From an uncultured Croceitalea sp. (GTDB lineage Bacteria > Bacteroidota > Bacteroidia > Flavobacteriales > Flavobacteriaceae): a stretch of DNA of 64,000 bases. This document shows positions 33,283 to 42,502 of the stretch, one piece after another. Below the pieces are notes generated by a model. That model did no database searches and was not told the origin of the DNA. It saw only the letters and a program-made list of their open reading frames with translations. Every line of letters begins with the position of its first letter. Position 1 is the stretch's first letter. Location of the stretch: the NCBI GenBank assembly GCA_947494805.1, contig CANLWK010000001.1, positions 806,001 to 870,000 on the forward strand. The letters run 5' to 3'. The position numbers and the translations under genes are program-made.

Positions 33283-35961
33283 GTGAGAAATCCAACCCTC
33301 TTTCTAGCATCGCTGCTTTTTTCTGTTTTTTGTTTTTCGCAAGAACAAGAAGAACCCCCGAAAGAAACCGTAGTGGACACTGCAGAGATAGTGCCAAAAA
33401 AGATTTATGTGACTAAGGCCATTGGCGATGAAGAACCGCCCGCAATTGATGGTCTGCTGAATGATGGGGCTTGGAATCTTGTGGAATGGACCTCTGACTA
33501 CGTTGAAAATCAACCCGATGAGAATACCCCTCCGAGTTATCAAACCAAGTTTAAAATCGTTTATGATAGCAAGAACTTATATATAGGTGTTCGTTGCCTT
33601 GATGCCGAACCCGACAAAATTATCAAACGTCTTTCTCGACGTGATGGTTTTGAGGGTGATTGGGTCGAATTCAACATTGATAGTTATCATGACAAGCGCA
33701 CTGCGTTCTCGTTTACCGTTACCGCGGCTGGTGTAAAGGGAGACGAGTTTATTTCAAATAACGGTAATAATTGGGATGGTAGTTGGAATCCTATTTGGTA
33801 CACAAAGACCAATATAGATGAAGAAGGTTGGACGGCCGAACTTAGAATTCCATTGAGCCAGTTAAAATTCAGTAGTAGTGACAATCAAGTTTGGGGGTTA
33901 CAATCAACCCGTCGGTTTTTTAGGGAAGAAGAACGATCGCTTTGGCAGCGAAAACCCATTGATCAACCAGGTTGGGTAAGCGAATTTGGTGAACTGCACG
34001 GCCTTAAAGACATAGAACCTCAAAAACAATTGGAAATACAGCCCTATACCGTAGCTAGCGGTGAAACATATGAGGCCGAAGAAGGGAATCCCTTTCGTGA
34101 TGGCAATGATACAGATATAGCTTTTGGCCTTGATGCTAAAATTGGAATAACAAATGATTTGACTTTAGATTTGACCGTTAATCCTGATTTTGGACAGGTT
34201 GAGGCCGACCCATCCGCAATTGCATTGGACGGCTTTCAAATTTTCTTTAGGGAACAACGTCCATTTTTTGTGGAGAACAAAAACATTTTTGACTTTAACG
34301 TTTCACAATCAGAAGCAGGAAACACCTTTGGTTTTGATAATGTGTTTTATTCAAGACGTATCGGTAGAAGTCCGCAAGGTTCACCAGATACTGAAGATGA
34401 TGAGTTTGTCGATATACCTGATAATACCCAAATTCTTGGCGCTGCCAAGTTCAGCGGAAAGACCAAAGATGGTTGGGCGCTAGGGGTATTAGAGAGTGTA
34501 ACGGCAAAAAAGTATGCCGTTATCGACAATAATGGGGACCGTAGAAGAGAGGTTGTTGAGCCTTTGACCAACTATTTTGTGGGTCGTGTTCAAAAGGACT
34601 TTAATGAGCGAAACTCTTTTATTGGTGGAATTTTCACTGCCACAAACCGCGATGCATTGACCGAAGGATTAGATTTTTTGCATAAAGCTGCGTATTCAGG
34701 GGGATTAGATTTTAAGCACCAGTGGAACAATCGTGATTGGTACTTCGGTGGAAACATCATTTTAAGTCATGTTCAAGGCAGTGAGGAAGCTATTGAGAAT
34801 ACGCAAACATCGATTACCCGATTGTTTCAAAGAGTAGATGCCGGTCATGTTGAAGTAGATGATCAACGTACCTCGTTGACCGGTACTGCGGGTAATTTAC
34901 AATTGGGAAAAATCGGTAATGGTCATTGGCGTTTTGAAACGGGTGGCACCTGGCGTTCACCGGAATTGGAGTTGAACGATATCGGTTTTCAGCGACAGGC
35001 AGACGATATTCGCCATTACACTTGGGTAGGGTACCAAACTCTGAAACCAGACAAAACTTTTAGACGAGTCGGGATGAATTACAACCACTGGAGCGCTTGG
35101 GATTTTGATGGCAATCACAATTACCTTCAGTTCAATACGAACAGTTGGCAGAACTGGGAAAATAATTGGTTCAGCAATTTTGGGTTCAATTATGCTCCTA
35201 GGCAATATTCGAACTTCGCACTTCGTGGCGGCCCTAGATTACGATTGTCGCCATGGATGAGTTTTTGGAACAATGTGGGTACTGATGGCCGAAAAAAATT
35301 ACGCCTTAATTTTTCACACAACGGTAGGCGTGCACTAGATAATTCAATTTCAAGATATTCTGCCGAATTTGGTTTTCGCTATCAGCCTATCGACGCCCTT
35401 CGTATTTCGGTCTTTCCACAATACAGTATCAATAATGACAAATTACAGTACATTGATAATATTGATACTGATGATGGAGTTCGCTATTTAAATGGTCAGA
35501 TTGAACAGCATACCTTGAGTATGTCCGTTCGGTTTAATTTTAATATCAACCCTAATTTGACCGTACAGTACTGGGGGCAACCCTTTATCTCAAGAGGCCG
35601 TTATTCAGATTTCAAGCATGTGACCGATGCTACGGCCAAAACATTTGAAGACCGTTTTTTACAATATGACACCAATCAGGTTTCCTTTAATGAGGACACG
35701 TATTCCGTTGATGAAAATCTTGATGGCGCTGCGGACTTTACTTTTGACGACCCTGATTTTTCATTTGTACAGTTTCGTTCTAACTTGGTTATCCGCTGGG
35801 AATACATTCCTGGTTCAGAAATATTTTTGGTCTGGTCACAAGATGTTTCGCAATCAGGGAATCCTGCTGATGGTCTGTTCACCAACTTAAACGATAACAT
35901 ATTTGGGCAAACCCCACAAAATATCTTTCTGCTCAAAGCTACATATCGCTTTGTACTGTAG
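33283..35961 (+). CDS. DUF5916 (CBM9-like plus barrel) outer-membrane protein
   Basis: An 892-residue protein with a signal peptide (1-20, LLFSVFCFSQ), an N-terminal CBM9-like domain (about 45-230, AIDGLLNDGAWN and WTAELRIPLSQLKF) and a long C-terminal region of amphipathic strands typical of DUF5916 (VNPDFGQVEADP, FFREQRPFFVENKNIF, FGAFYSRRIG-like FYSRRIGRSPQG), ending LLKATYRFVL, an aromatic/Leu barrel-type end. The start codon is GTG at 33283. DUF5916 proteins are common in Bacteroidota and have no established function; the CBM9 fold suggests carbohydrate or substrate binding. It may belong to the regulon of the ECF sigma at 25127. Confidence 0.85.
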   Translation: MRNPTLFLASLLFSVFCFSQEQEEPPKETVVDTAEIVPKKIYVTKAIGDEEPPAIDGLLNDGAWNLVEWTSDYVENQPDENTPPSYQTKFKIVYDSKNLYIGVRCLDAEPDKIIKRLSRRDGFEGDWVEFNIDSYHDKRTAFSFTVTAAGVKGDEFISNNGNNWDGSWNPIWYTKTNIDEEGWTAELRIPLSQLKFSSSDNQVWGLQSTRRFFREEERSLWQRKPIDQPGWVSEFGELHGLKDIEPQKQLEIQPYTVASGETYEAEEGNPFRDGNDTDIAFGLDAKIGITNDLTLDLTVNPDFGQVEADPSAIALDGFQIFFREQRPFFVENKNIFDFNVSQSEAGNTFGFDNVFYSRRIGRSPQGSPDTEDDEFVDIPDNTQILGAAKFSGKTKDGWALGVLESVTAKKYAVIDNNGDRRREVVEPLTNYFVGRVQKDFNERNSFIGGIFTATNRDALTEGLDFLHKAAYSGGLDFKHQWNNRDWYFGGNIILSHVQGSEEAIENTQTSITRLFQRVDAGHVEVDDQRTSLTGTAGNLQLGKIGNGHWRFETGGTWRSPELELNDIGFQRQADDIRHYTWVGYQTLKPDKTFRRVGMNYNHWSAWDFDGNHNYLQFNTNSWQNWENNWFSNFGFNYAPRQYSNFALRGGPRLRLSPWMSFWNNVGTDGRKKLRLNFSHNGRRALDNSISRYSAEFGFRYQPIDALRISVFPQYSINNDKLQYIDNIDTDDGVRYLNGQIEQHTLSMSVRFNFNINPNLTVQYWGQPFISRGRYSDFKHVTDATAKTFEDRFLQYDTNQVSFNEDTYSVDENLDGAADFTFDDPDFSFVQFRSNLVIRWEYIPGSEIFLVWSQDVSQSGNPADGLFTNLNDNIFGQTPQNIFLLKATYRFVL

Positions 35962-36065
35962 CGGACATTCTGAACTGTACAATTGATTAAATTGTCACCT
36001 TCAGTGAACGAAACCACTACTAACTATAAAAGCTAGACGTAAATGAGTCCTGCGGTTAACGAAAA

Positions 36066-37163
36066 TCAAAAGGGCTTCAGGTTGTGTATTGCGCTCACTA
36101 GAGCCTCGTTGGCCTCTTGGGTTCCAATGGATACCCGTACTTTTCCAGGTGCACCAAATTGTGAGACCGGACGTACCATAACACCTTGTTCCATTAGTCT
36201 ATCAGTAAATTCGAACTCGGGCAACGGAGGATCAATGATAAAAAAGTTGGCTTGTGTAGGCCAATATTTGATTCCTAATGAAGTGAACGAATCAGCTAAA
36301 AACTTTCGCCCTTTATGTACAGTTTTTACGGTTTGCTCAATAAAGGCGGTGTCACTCAAAGCTCCAATGGCGGCCTCTATCGAGGTGATGGGCAACAAAA
36401 AGGGTTTATGTATTTGCCTGAGATAGTTTGCAATAGTAGCTGTCGTGTAACAATAACCAATACGCTGGCCTGCCAAGCCATACGTTTTTGAAAAACTGTT
36501 AATGCCCAAAACATTATGACCTGCTTTTACGTAGGGCAGTGCATTTACATAATCTTCAGCATCAGCAAAATGACGATAGACCTCGTCAATTACAATTAGA
36601 ATATTTTTTGGAACTCGATGCAGAAATTCATCAAGTATGGATTTCGGAATATATGTTCCTGTAGGATTATTGGGGCTTGTCAAAAAGATGACCTTCGTCT
36701 TTTCATTGATTGCACCAAGTACAGCTTCAGCATTAAAGCTATAATCGGTATTGACCAATGGAACGTCAATTTGCTCGGCACCGTACCATCTTGAAAAAAC
36801 AGAGTATGGTAAAAAGCACGGATTGCTATAAATCACTTCATCACCTGCATTGATAAAGGCACGTAGCAGCATATCAATGATTTCCGAACCGCTATTTCCA
36901 CAAATGAACTGGTCTGCCGTAAGTTCATTGTTAAAATCTTTGACCAATGCTTCACGCAAACGAACATCGGTCTGGTCAGGATAAAGGTCAATGTTCTCCG
37001 CTGCTTTTTTTAACGCAGCAACAGCTTTTGGTGACGCGCCCAACGGATTCTCGTTTGAGGACAACTTATAAATTTTTTGGGTCGAGGCAGGAATGTTCTT
37101 TCCGCCTTTATAAACCTCTTTAGGCTCTAGGTAAGGCTTAAAAATAGATTCAATGGAACTCAT
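36066..37163 (-). CDS. Histidinol-phosphate aminotransferase-like class I/II aminotransferase
   Basis: A 365-residue PLP-dependent fold-type I enzyme. The Schiff-base lysine lies in NSFSKTYGLAGQRIGY; the N-terminus KLSSNENPLGASP and substrate loop LTSPNNPTGTYIP are typical of HisC-like proteins. Although HisC-like, its placement beside homogentisate-pathway genes suggests it may transaminate aromatic amino acids such as tyrosine to 4-hydroxyphenylpyruvate. Its ATG at 37163 overlaps the stop of the flavin reductase-like gene (TGATG), so both are translated together. No other his genes are near. The exact substrate is an inference. Confidence 0.8.
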   Translation of the reverse strand: MSSIESIFKPYLEPKEVYKGGKNIPASTQKIYKLSSNENPLGASPKAVAALKKAAENIDLYPDQTDVRLREALVKDFNNELTADQFICGNSGSEIIDMLLRAFINAGDEVIYSNPCFLPYSVFSRWYGAEQIDVPLVNTDYSFNAEAVLGAINEKTKVIFLTSPNNPTGTYIPKSILDEFLHRVPKNILIVIDEVYRHFADAEDYVNALPYVKAGHNVLGINSFSKTYGLAGQRIGYCYTTATIANYLRQIHKPFLLPITSIEAAIGALSDTAFIEQTVKTVHKGRKFLADSFTSLGIKYWPTQANFFIIDPPLPEFEFTDRLMEQGVMVRPVSQFGAPGKVRVSIGTQEANEALVSAIHNLKPF

Positions 37164-38068
37164 CAACTAAGGTTTTCAGCATGCATCAATATGGTCATGG
37201 CCTTGGCGGTATCCCCGTCTTCCAATATCCGTTGTGCTAACCAATGCAATTGTTTTTTATGTTCGGTAGTATTGCTGTTTATTTTCTTTGCCAGCATCCG
37301 CAATTCATCATCATTGGCAATTGTAGTGACTTCTTCGGTTGTGGGAAGTGTTTCTAAGTTGCCCAATCGTCCGAGATTGTTTCCGGTTAAGATTTCGCTT
37401 TCGCGGATGCTCTCGGGCAGGGCATCAACCCCAATACCTTTGGTACGAATGGGTTTCGGAATTTCAAAAAGCGAATCTCCATTGGAACGGGTATACCAAC
37501 TACCACCCATGCGCCCGACCAAATCTAATTTTTTGGTGTCCAGTTGGTCGTTGGTAAGGTAATCTTCATTAATATGGATCATTTCAACTTTGCATAGTAT
37601 CAGATTGCCGGCTCCTGGTGTTTCGGCCAGTTCAATTATATCGGTTACGGTGCACTCAAAGGAGACCGGCGCCTCGCCAACACGCGGTGGTTTCACCTTG
37701 TCACTGGGTACTTCGGTCAATCCAGATTTTACAAACTCGTTGACACCTTTTTCGTAGCCCGTGCTCGAAAGTGACATTTGCTCTACAATAGGATAGTTTA
37801 CGATGTTGATTACCACTTCGGGCACTTCTTTCACGTTTTGGTGTGAGTGTTTAAGCGAATTGTCTCGGCCACTTCTCGCAGGTGAGAATATCAACACTGG
37901 AGGATTTGAACTGAAAACATTGAAATAACTGAACGGACTCAAGTTTACTTTACCTTGGCTGTCAATGGTGCTGGCGAAACAGATGGGTCTTGGCGCGACA
38001 GCTGTCAACAGAATACTGTGCAGATCAGGTTGGGCTATTTCGTCTGGGTCGATTGTTTTTATTTTCAT
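37163..38068 (-). CDS. Flavin reductase-like FMN-binding protein
   Basis: A 301-residue protein with an FMN-binding split-barrel domain in residues about 15-200 (LLTAVAPRPICFASTIDSQG, NLSPFSYFNVFSSNPP, FSPARSGRDN) and a C-terminal helical part of about 90 residues. Such proteins reduce flavin or bind it for a partner monooxygenase. ATG 38068 is chosen; 38077 is an alternative. It lies between fahA and the aminotransferase in the tyrosine-degradation cluster on the same strand. A specific role is not known. It could act on an aromatic intermediate or in quinone reduction. Confidence 0.82.
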   Translation of the reverse strand: MKIKTIDPDEIAQPDLHSILLTAVAPRPICFASTIDSQGKVNLSPFSYFNVFSSNPPVLIFSPARSGRDNSLKHSHQNVKEVPEVVINIVNYPIVEQMSLSSTGYEKGVNEFVKSGLTEVPSDKVKPPRVGEAPVSFECTVTDIIELAETPGAGNLILCKVEMIHINEDYLTNDQLDTKKLDLVGRMGGSWYTRSNGDSLFEIPKPIRTKGIGVDALPESIRESEILTGNNLGRLGNLETLPTTEEVTTIANDDELRMLAKKINSNTTEHKKQLHWLAQRILEDGDTAKAMTILMHAENLS

Positions 38069-38131
38069 CTTGAGCATTCCCACATAGAGGGGAATCTAAT
38101 TTTTATAGATTCCTATTTTCAACCAAAAGTA

Positions 38132-39352
38132 TTACTTCGCTGGCAATATTTTAGCTGAAACTTCACCAAAACCAACACGTTTTCCATCTTTTTCGGCATG
38201 GCCGCGCATCGTAACGGTATCGCCATCGAGAATGAACTTACGTTCGGTGCCATCTTTCATTTTTAAAGGTTTTGTGCCCATCCATGCCAATTCTAGCATA
38301 GAGCCATAAGAGTTTTCATCCTTTCCTGAAATGGTTCCTGAGCCGTAAAGGTCACCCACATTGATATTACAGCCATTTACGGTATGGTGCGCCAACTGCT
38401 GCGCCATGTTCCAGTACATGTATTTGAAGTTTGATTGGCATACGGTTTGTTCTTCGCTTCCTTCAGGTGCAATGCCAACTTCTAAATTGATATCGTAGTT
38501 GCGTGCTCCTTCAAATTCAAGGTAGGGCAATACTTTTGGTTCTTGGTTCGGTCCTTCGACTTTAAAGGGTGCCAATGCCTCAAGAGTTACTATCCAAGGT
38601 GAAATATGCGAAGCAAAGTTTTTGGCCAAAAATGGGCCCAATGGCACATATTCCCACTTTTGAATATCACGGGCAGACCAATCGTTGAACAATACCAGTC
38701 CGAATATGTAATCGTTGGCTTCGGTCGTTGAAATTGATTCTCCGAGATTGGTGCTTTTTCCGGTAATAAACCCCATTTCCAACTCAAAGTCCACACGTTG
38801 AGATGGTCCAAAAACAGGTTGTTCAGAACCAACGGGAATGGTCTGGCCTTTTGGTCTATGCACAGGTTCACCACTTACCACTATAGAACTTGCGCGACCA
38901 TGATACCCTACCGGAATATGCTTCCAATTGGGTAGTAAAGCATTCTCTGGGTCACGAAACATTTTGCCGACATTGGTCGCATGTTCTATGCTTGAATAAA
39001 AGTCAGTGTAATCATTTACGTAAACCGGCATATGCATTTGTGCATCTGTCTGTTTGACAAACAATTCGGTTTTGCCTGCCAAAATAGAATTGTCATCTTG
39101 AAGCCACAATTGGATATCACGACGTACTTTTTTTGTGATTTCCTTTCCTAAAGAGATAAAGTCGTTCAGTACTTCTTTTTCAAAAACGGCGGTATTGAAA
39201 TCAAATACATCGAGTTCTGATAAAGCTGCCAAATCCAATATGTGCTCCCCAATGGCAACACCTGCACGTGGGCTTCTGTCTTCGGTAGAGAAAATTCCGA
39301 AGGGGATGTTATGAATTGAAAAATCTGAGTTTTCAGGTATGTTTATGATCAT
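38132..39352 (-). CDS. fahA: Fumarylacetoacetase
   Basis: A 406-residue FAH that splits fumarylacetoacetate into fumarate and acetoacetate, the last step of tyrosine degradation. The metal and catalytic residues correspond to the mouse enzyme with a shift of nine: D117 (DYTDFYSS), H124 (IEHATNVG), E190 and E192 (FELEMGFITG), D224 (FNDWSARD). The N-terminal SH3-like domain (1-110) and C-terminal extension complete the eukaryote-type FAH length. hmgA lies upstream on the same strand with a 110-base gap containing a palindromic repeat. Confidence 0.96.
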   Translation of the reverse strand: MIINIPENSDFSIHNIPFGIFSTEDRSPRAGVAIGEHILDLAALSELDVFDFNTAVFEKEVLNDFISLGKEITKKVRRDIQLWLQDDNSILAGKTELFVKQTDAQMHMPVYVNDYTDFYSSIEHATNVGKMFRDPENALLPNWKHIPVGYHGRASSIVVSGEPVHRPKGQTIPVGSEQPVFGPSQRVDFELEMGFITGKSTNLGESISTTEANDYIFGLVLFNDWSARDIQKWEYVPLGPFLAKNFASHISPWIVTLEALAPFKVEGPNQEPKVLPYLEFEGARNYDINLEVGIAPEGSEEQTVCQSNFKYMYWNMAQQLAHHTVNGCNINVGDLYGSGTISGKDENSYGSMLELAWMGTKPLKMKDGTERKFILDGDTVTMRGHAEKDGKRVGFGEVSAKILPAK

Positions 39353-39363
39353 TTATTTCTTAT

Positions 39364-39389
39364 TGTCATTTCCGCGAAGGCGGAAATCT
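39364..39389. repeat. Dispersed palindromic repeat in the hmgA-fahA spacer
   Basis: ATTTCCGC and GCGGAAAT form a perfect 8 bp palindrome around GAAG at 39368-39387, flanked by TGTC and CTG. A degenerate copy lies at 30781. Elements of this type (ATTCCCGCGAAGGCGGGAAT-like) are dispersed in many bacterial genomes, including flavobacteria. Confidence 0.65.
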
Positions 39390-39462
39390 GTTTAAAATAG
39401 TACCTTCCTTTTTATTAATGTGTTTGGAATGATAGAAGGTTTTGATTTTTTTGTTTTTATCC

Positions 39463-40632
39463 TCACCCTTTAGGAGTATCTAACCAAGACTTAAAGTATT
39501 TGCCATCATCAATTTTCAATGCATTTTCGGTAAGCTGCAAAGGTTTGAAGGTGTCAATCATGACCGCTAGCTCTTCCGTCTCCTTTTTACCAATACTTGC
39601 TTCGTACGTACCTGGGTGCGGGCCATGCGGAATGCCTGCCGGATGCAACGAAATATAACCTGGCCCAATACCTGTGCGACTCATAAAATCACCATCAACA
39701 TAATACAACATTTCATCAGAATCGATGTTACTGTGGTTGTAAGGGGCCGGTATGGCTTTTGGGTGGTAATCGTACAATCTTGGGCAGAACGAACAAATCA
39801 CAAAGGCAGTGGTTTCAAAGGTTTGGTGCACCGGTGGTGGTTGGTGTACCCGCCCAGTAATGGGTTCAAAATTATGAATTGAAAAACCATAGGGATAGTT
39901 GTAACCGTCCCAACCAACAACATCGAACGGATGCGTGGCATAGACTAAATGGTGCAACATGCCTTGCTTTTTGATTTTCATGACAAATTCACCCTTTTCG
40001 TCATGGGTCTGTAAATCTTGAGGCAGCTTATAGTCACGCTCACAAAAGGGAGAGTGTTCCAACAACTGTCCGAACCAATTGCGATACCGCTTTGGGGTGT
40101 ATATAGGGTGGAATGATTCTGCGTATAAAATTCGATTGTCTTCAGAATCAAATTCAATCTGATAGATCATTCCCCTGGGAATAATCAGGTAATCGCCATA
40201 TTCAAATGGAATATTTCCCAAAAAAGTCTTTAAGGTACCGGTGCCCCTATGGATAAACAACATTTCGTCGGCGTCAGAATTCTTATAAAAATATGAGGTC
40301 ATTGACTTATTTGGAGCGGCCAGACCAATATGGACGTCACTATTGACCATCATCGGTTCGCGGGACATTAAAAAATCATCGACTGGAGCAACATCAAATC
40401 CAATCAATTTACGGGAAGTAATGTTTTTTGCTACTGCAATTTTTGGACTCATATCCAAAGCTTCACCAATCTCCTTTACTTGAGTAGGGCGGTGTACATG
40501 GTATGATAACGAAGACATGCCATCAAAACCAATGGTGCCGAACAGCTGTTCATAATACAAACTGCCATCAGGCTTCTTGAACTGGGTATGTCGCTTTTGC
40601 GGAAACTTTCCTAGTTTATGATATATGGGCAT
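39463..40632 (-). CDS. hmgA: Homogentisate 1,2-dioxygenase
   Basis: A 389-residue non-haem iron dioxygenase that opens the ring of homogentisate to maleylacetoacetate. The iron ligands are H300 (NHSNIDSDE), E307 and H336 (GIPHGPHPG), in the same pattern as the human enzyme. The cupin core is visible as FIHRGTGTL. It is shorter than the 430-445-residue human/Pseudomonas forms, as in many Bacteroidota. hppD lies upstream (82 bases) and fahA downstream, so the order follows the pathway. No maleylacetoacetate isomerase is nearby, so isomerisation must be encoded elsewhere or be glutathione-independent. Confidence 0.95.
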   Translation of the reverse strand: MPIYHKLGKFPQKRHTQFKKPDGSLYYEQLFGTIGFDGMSSLSYHVHRPTQVKEIGEALDMSPKIAVAKNITSRKLIGFDVAPVDDFLMSREPMMVNSDVHIGLAAPNKSMTSYFYKNSDADEMLFIHRGTGTLKTFLGNIPFEYGDYLIIPRGMIYQIEFDSEDNRILYAESFHPIYTPKRYRNWFGQLLEHSPFCERDYKLPQDLQTHDEKGEFVMKIKKQGMLHHLVYATHPFDVVGWDGYNYPYGFSIHNFEPITGRVHQPPPVHQTFETTAFVICSFCPRLYDYHPKAIPAPYNHSNIDSDEMLYYVDGDFMSRTGIGPGYISLHPAGIPHGPHPGTYEASIGKKETEELAVMIDTFKPLQLTENALKIDDGKYFKSWLDTPKG

Positions 40633-40714
40633 AACAGATTTTTAAATTCAAACTCCAGAATTTAGTACAGGCTTAAAATATCAGAAACACCAAACCTTGA
40701 ACTTTCAAGAGTTT

Positions 40715-41848
40715 TTAATGTAAAGTGCCTCTTAATTCTTGTTCACGTTCGATAGCTTCAAAAAGTGCCTTAAAGTTACCCTTTCCGAATGATTGTGCGC
40801 CTTTTCTTTGAATGATTTCAAAGAACATGGTTGGTCTTGGCTCTATGGGACGTGTGAAAATCTGTAACAAATATCCTTCGTCGTCCCTGTCGACTAGAAT
40901 ACCCAGCTCTTTTAAAGGTGCAATGTCCTCATCAATTTTACCTACACGGTCGGTCACCACATCATAGTAGGTGTCAGGCACACGCAAGAATTCAACGCCA
41001 CGGCTCCGCAGTTCACGAACGGTCTTGATAATATCATCGGTAGCAACTGCGATGTGCTGTACGCCCTCACCTTCATAAAAATCGAGATACTCTTCCACTT
41101 GGGATTTTTTAGCACCCTCGGCCGGTTCATTAATGGGGAATTTGATCCTGCCGTTGCCATTGCTCATCACCTTGCTCATAAGTGCAGTGTATTCCGTAGA
41201 TATATCATTATCATCAAAGGATAGAATATTGACGAAGCCCATTACTTTTTCATAAAACTCTACCCAATGGTTCATCCGCTCCCATCCAACATTACCTACC
41301 ATATGGTCCACAAACTTTAAACCGACAGGCGCGGGATTATAAAATGGGGTTTCCCACTTAACAAAACCTGGCATGAACGTACCTTTATAGTCTTTGCGTT
41401 CTACAAAAATGTGTACGGTCTCGCCATAGGTGTAGATGCCTGCACGAACAACCTTACCGTCTTCATCTTCTTCTGTAATAGGTTCCATATATGATTTGGC
41501 GCCTTTACTGACTGCAGTTTCATAGGCATAAGTAGCATCATCTACCCAAAGGGCGACCACTTTTACCCCATCACCATGTTTATCGATATGCTTGCCTATT
41601 TCAGTGCCACTTTTTAAAGGAGAGGTCAATATCAATCGAATCTTGTCTTGAATCACCACGTAGCTTTCGCGGTCCTTAAGTCCTGTTTCAAGACCTGCAT
41701 AGGCGTATGATTGAAAACCAAAAGCAGTCTTGTAAAAGTGTGCTGCCTGTTTTGAGTTGCCCACATAGAGTTCAATATAATCGGTACCGTTGATGGGCAT
41801 GAAATCTTTGGCCTCATCGTGTATTTTCGGAATTGTAGTCGTTTCCAT
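40715..41848 (-). CDS. hppD: 4-hydroxyphenylpyruvate dioxygenase
   Basis: A 377-residue Fe(II) VOC-fold dioxygenase converting 4-hydroxyphenylpyruvate to homogentisate. The iron ligands are H182 (DHMVGN), H265 (GVQHIAVAT) and E344 (FFEIIQRKG). The N-terminal VOC half (to about 160) is structural and the C-terminal half catalytic. The ATG at 41848 (METTTIPKIHDEAKDF) replaces a longer frame that would run into the divergent marR promoter. It heads the run hppD-hmgA-fahA-reductase-aminotransferase. Confidence 0.96.
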   Translation of the reverse strand: METTTIPKIHDEAKDFMPINGTDYIELYVGNSKQAAHFYKTAFGFQSYAYAGLETGLKDRESYVVIQDKIRLILTSPLKSGTEIGKHIDKHGDGVKVVALWVDDATYAYETAVSKGAKSYMEPITEEDEDGKVVRAGIYTYGETVHIFVERKDYKGTFMPGFVKWETPFYNPAPVGLKFVDHMVGNVGWERMNHWVEFYEKVMGFVNILSFDDNDISTEYTALMSKVMSNGNGRIKFPINEPAEGAKKSQVEEYLDFYEGEGVQHIAVATDDIIKTVRELRSRGVEFLRVPDTYYDVVTDRVGKIDEDIAPLKELGILVDRDDEGYLLQIFTRPIEPRPTMFFEIIQRKGAQSFGKGNFKALFEAIEREQELRGTLH

Positions 41849-41881
41849 ATGCGATATTTTTATAGTAGTTATATAAAATTG

Positions 41882-41951
41882 TTGTTGATGCAACAAAAAT
41901 AACTATTTTTGACATGCGAAAGTGTTTTCGCTGGAATTTTTTGCGCAAAAA
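41882..41951. promoter_or_regulatory. Divergent hppD/marR control region with three palindromes
   Basis: TTGTTG-ATG-CAACAA (41882-41896), GCGAAA-GTGT-TTTCGC (41916-41931) and TTTTTGCGCAAAAA (41938-41951) lie between the hppD and marR starts. A TATTTTTG -7 box (41904-41911) follows the first palindrome at a distance compatible with a -33 TTG inside it. They are candidate operators for the adjacent MarR protein. Confidence 0.55.
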
Positions 41952-41968
41952 CAACGGACAAATACAGA

Positions 41969-42415
41969 ATGCTCCATCAAATTGACCAAATATCAGGTAT
42001 TGGATTACACTTAGACCTAGTCTTGCGGAAAGTGCAAGATGCGTACTTGCGAAAATTTCAGGAGTTGAAAATTGAAATGACCATTGAACAATGGGTGATT
42101 TTGCATCGTATATCAGAACTGGGGGAGACGGCATCACAGTCTGATATCGTTAAATCAAATTTCAGGAATAGGGCCACCACTTCAAGGGTCATTGGTGGAC
42201 TTGAGCGTAAGGGATGGATTGCAAAAAAGCGTTTTGAAGGCGATATGAAACGTTTTAAATTGGAACTTACAGCTGAAGGTGAGGCATTGATTGCACTGAT
42301 TTCACCGCATGCCAACCAATTGCGAAAGCAAGCAATCAAAGGTCTTGATGTCTTGGAGTTTGAAACGTTTTTAAAAGTTTTGGACCAAATAGGTGAGAAT
42401 TACCTACCATCTTAA
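41969..42415 (+). CDS. MarR-family transcriptional regulator
   Basis: A 148-residue winged-helix protein with the dimer helices at both ends and a winged helix in the middle (TIEQWVILHRISELGETASQ, IVKSNFRNRATTSRVIGGLERKGWI, FEGDMKRFKLELTAEG). ATG 41969 is preferred over TTG 41909, which would put the operators within the gene. It is divergent from hppD, so it likely controls homogentisate degradation in response to an aromatic acid such as homogentisate or 4-hydroxyphenylpyruvate. MarR proteins are usually repressors that sense phenolic ligands. Confidence 0.88.
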   Translation: MLHQIDQISGIGLHLDLVLRKVQDAYLRKFQELKIEMTIEQWVILHRISELGETASQSDIVKSNFRNRATTSRVIGGLERKGWIAKKRFEGDMKRFKLELTAEGEALIALISPHANQLRKQAIKGLDVLEFETFLKVLDQIGENYLPS

Positions 42416-42502
42416 ACTATACTGATTTAGGTTTTTAAAAACCTTCTTTTTTTATACAATTACCTGTATACCACCTCATTTTTCCCTTTTTAGGTTAAAA
42501 GA

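Noticed and set aside
35979-35995. ACAATT/AATTGT stem between the DUF5916 gene and the aminotransferase
   Set aside because: Six AT-rich base pairs without T tail; too weak for a terminator call.
36066-37163. Assignment of this gene as hisC of histidine synthesis
   Set aside because: No other his gene is nearby and it is coupled to tyrosine catabolic genes, so no symbol was given.
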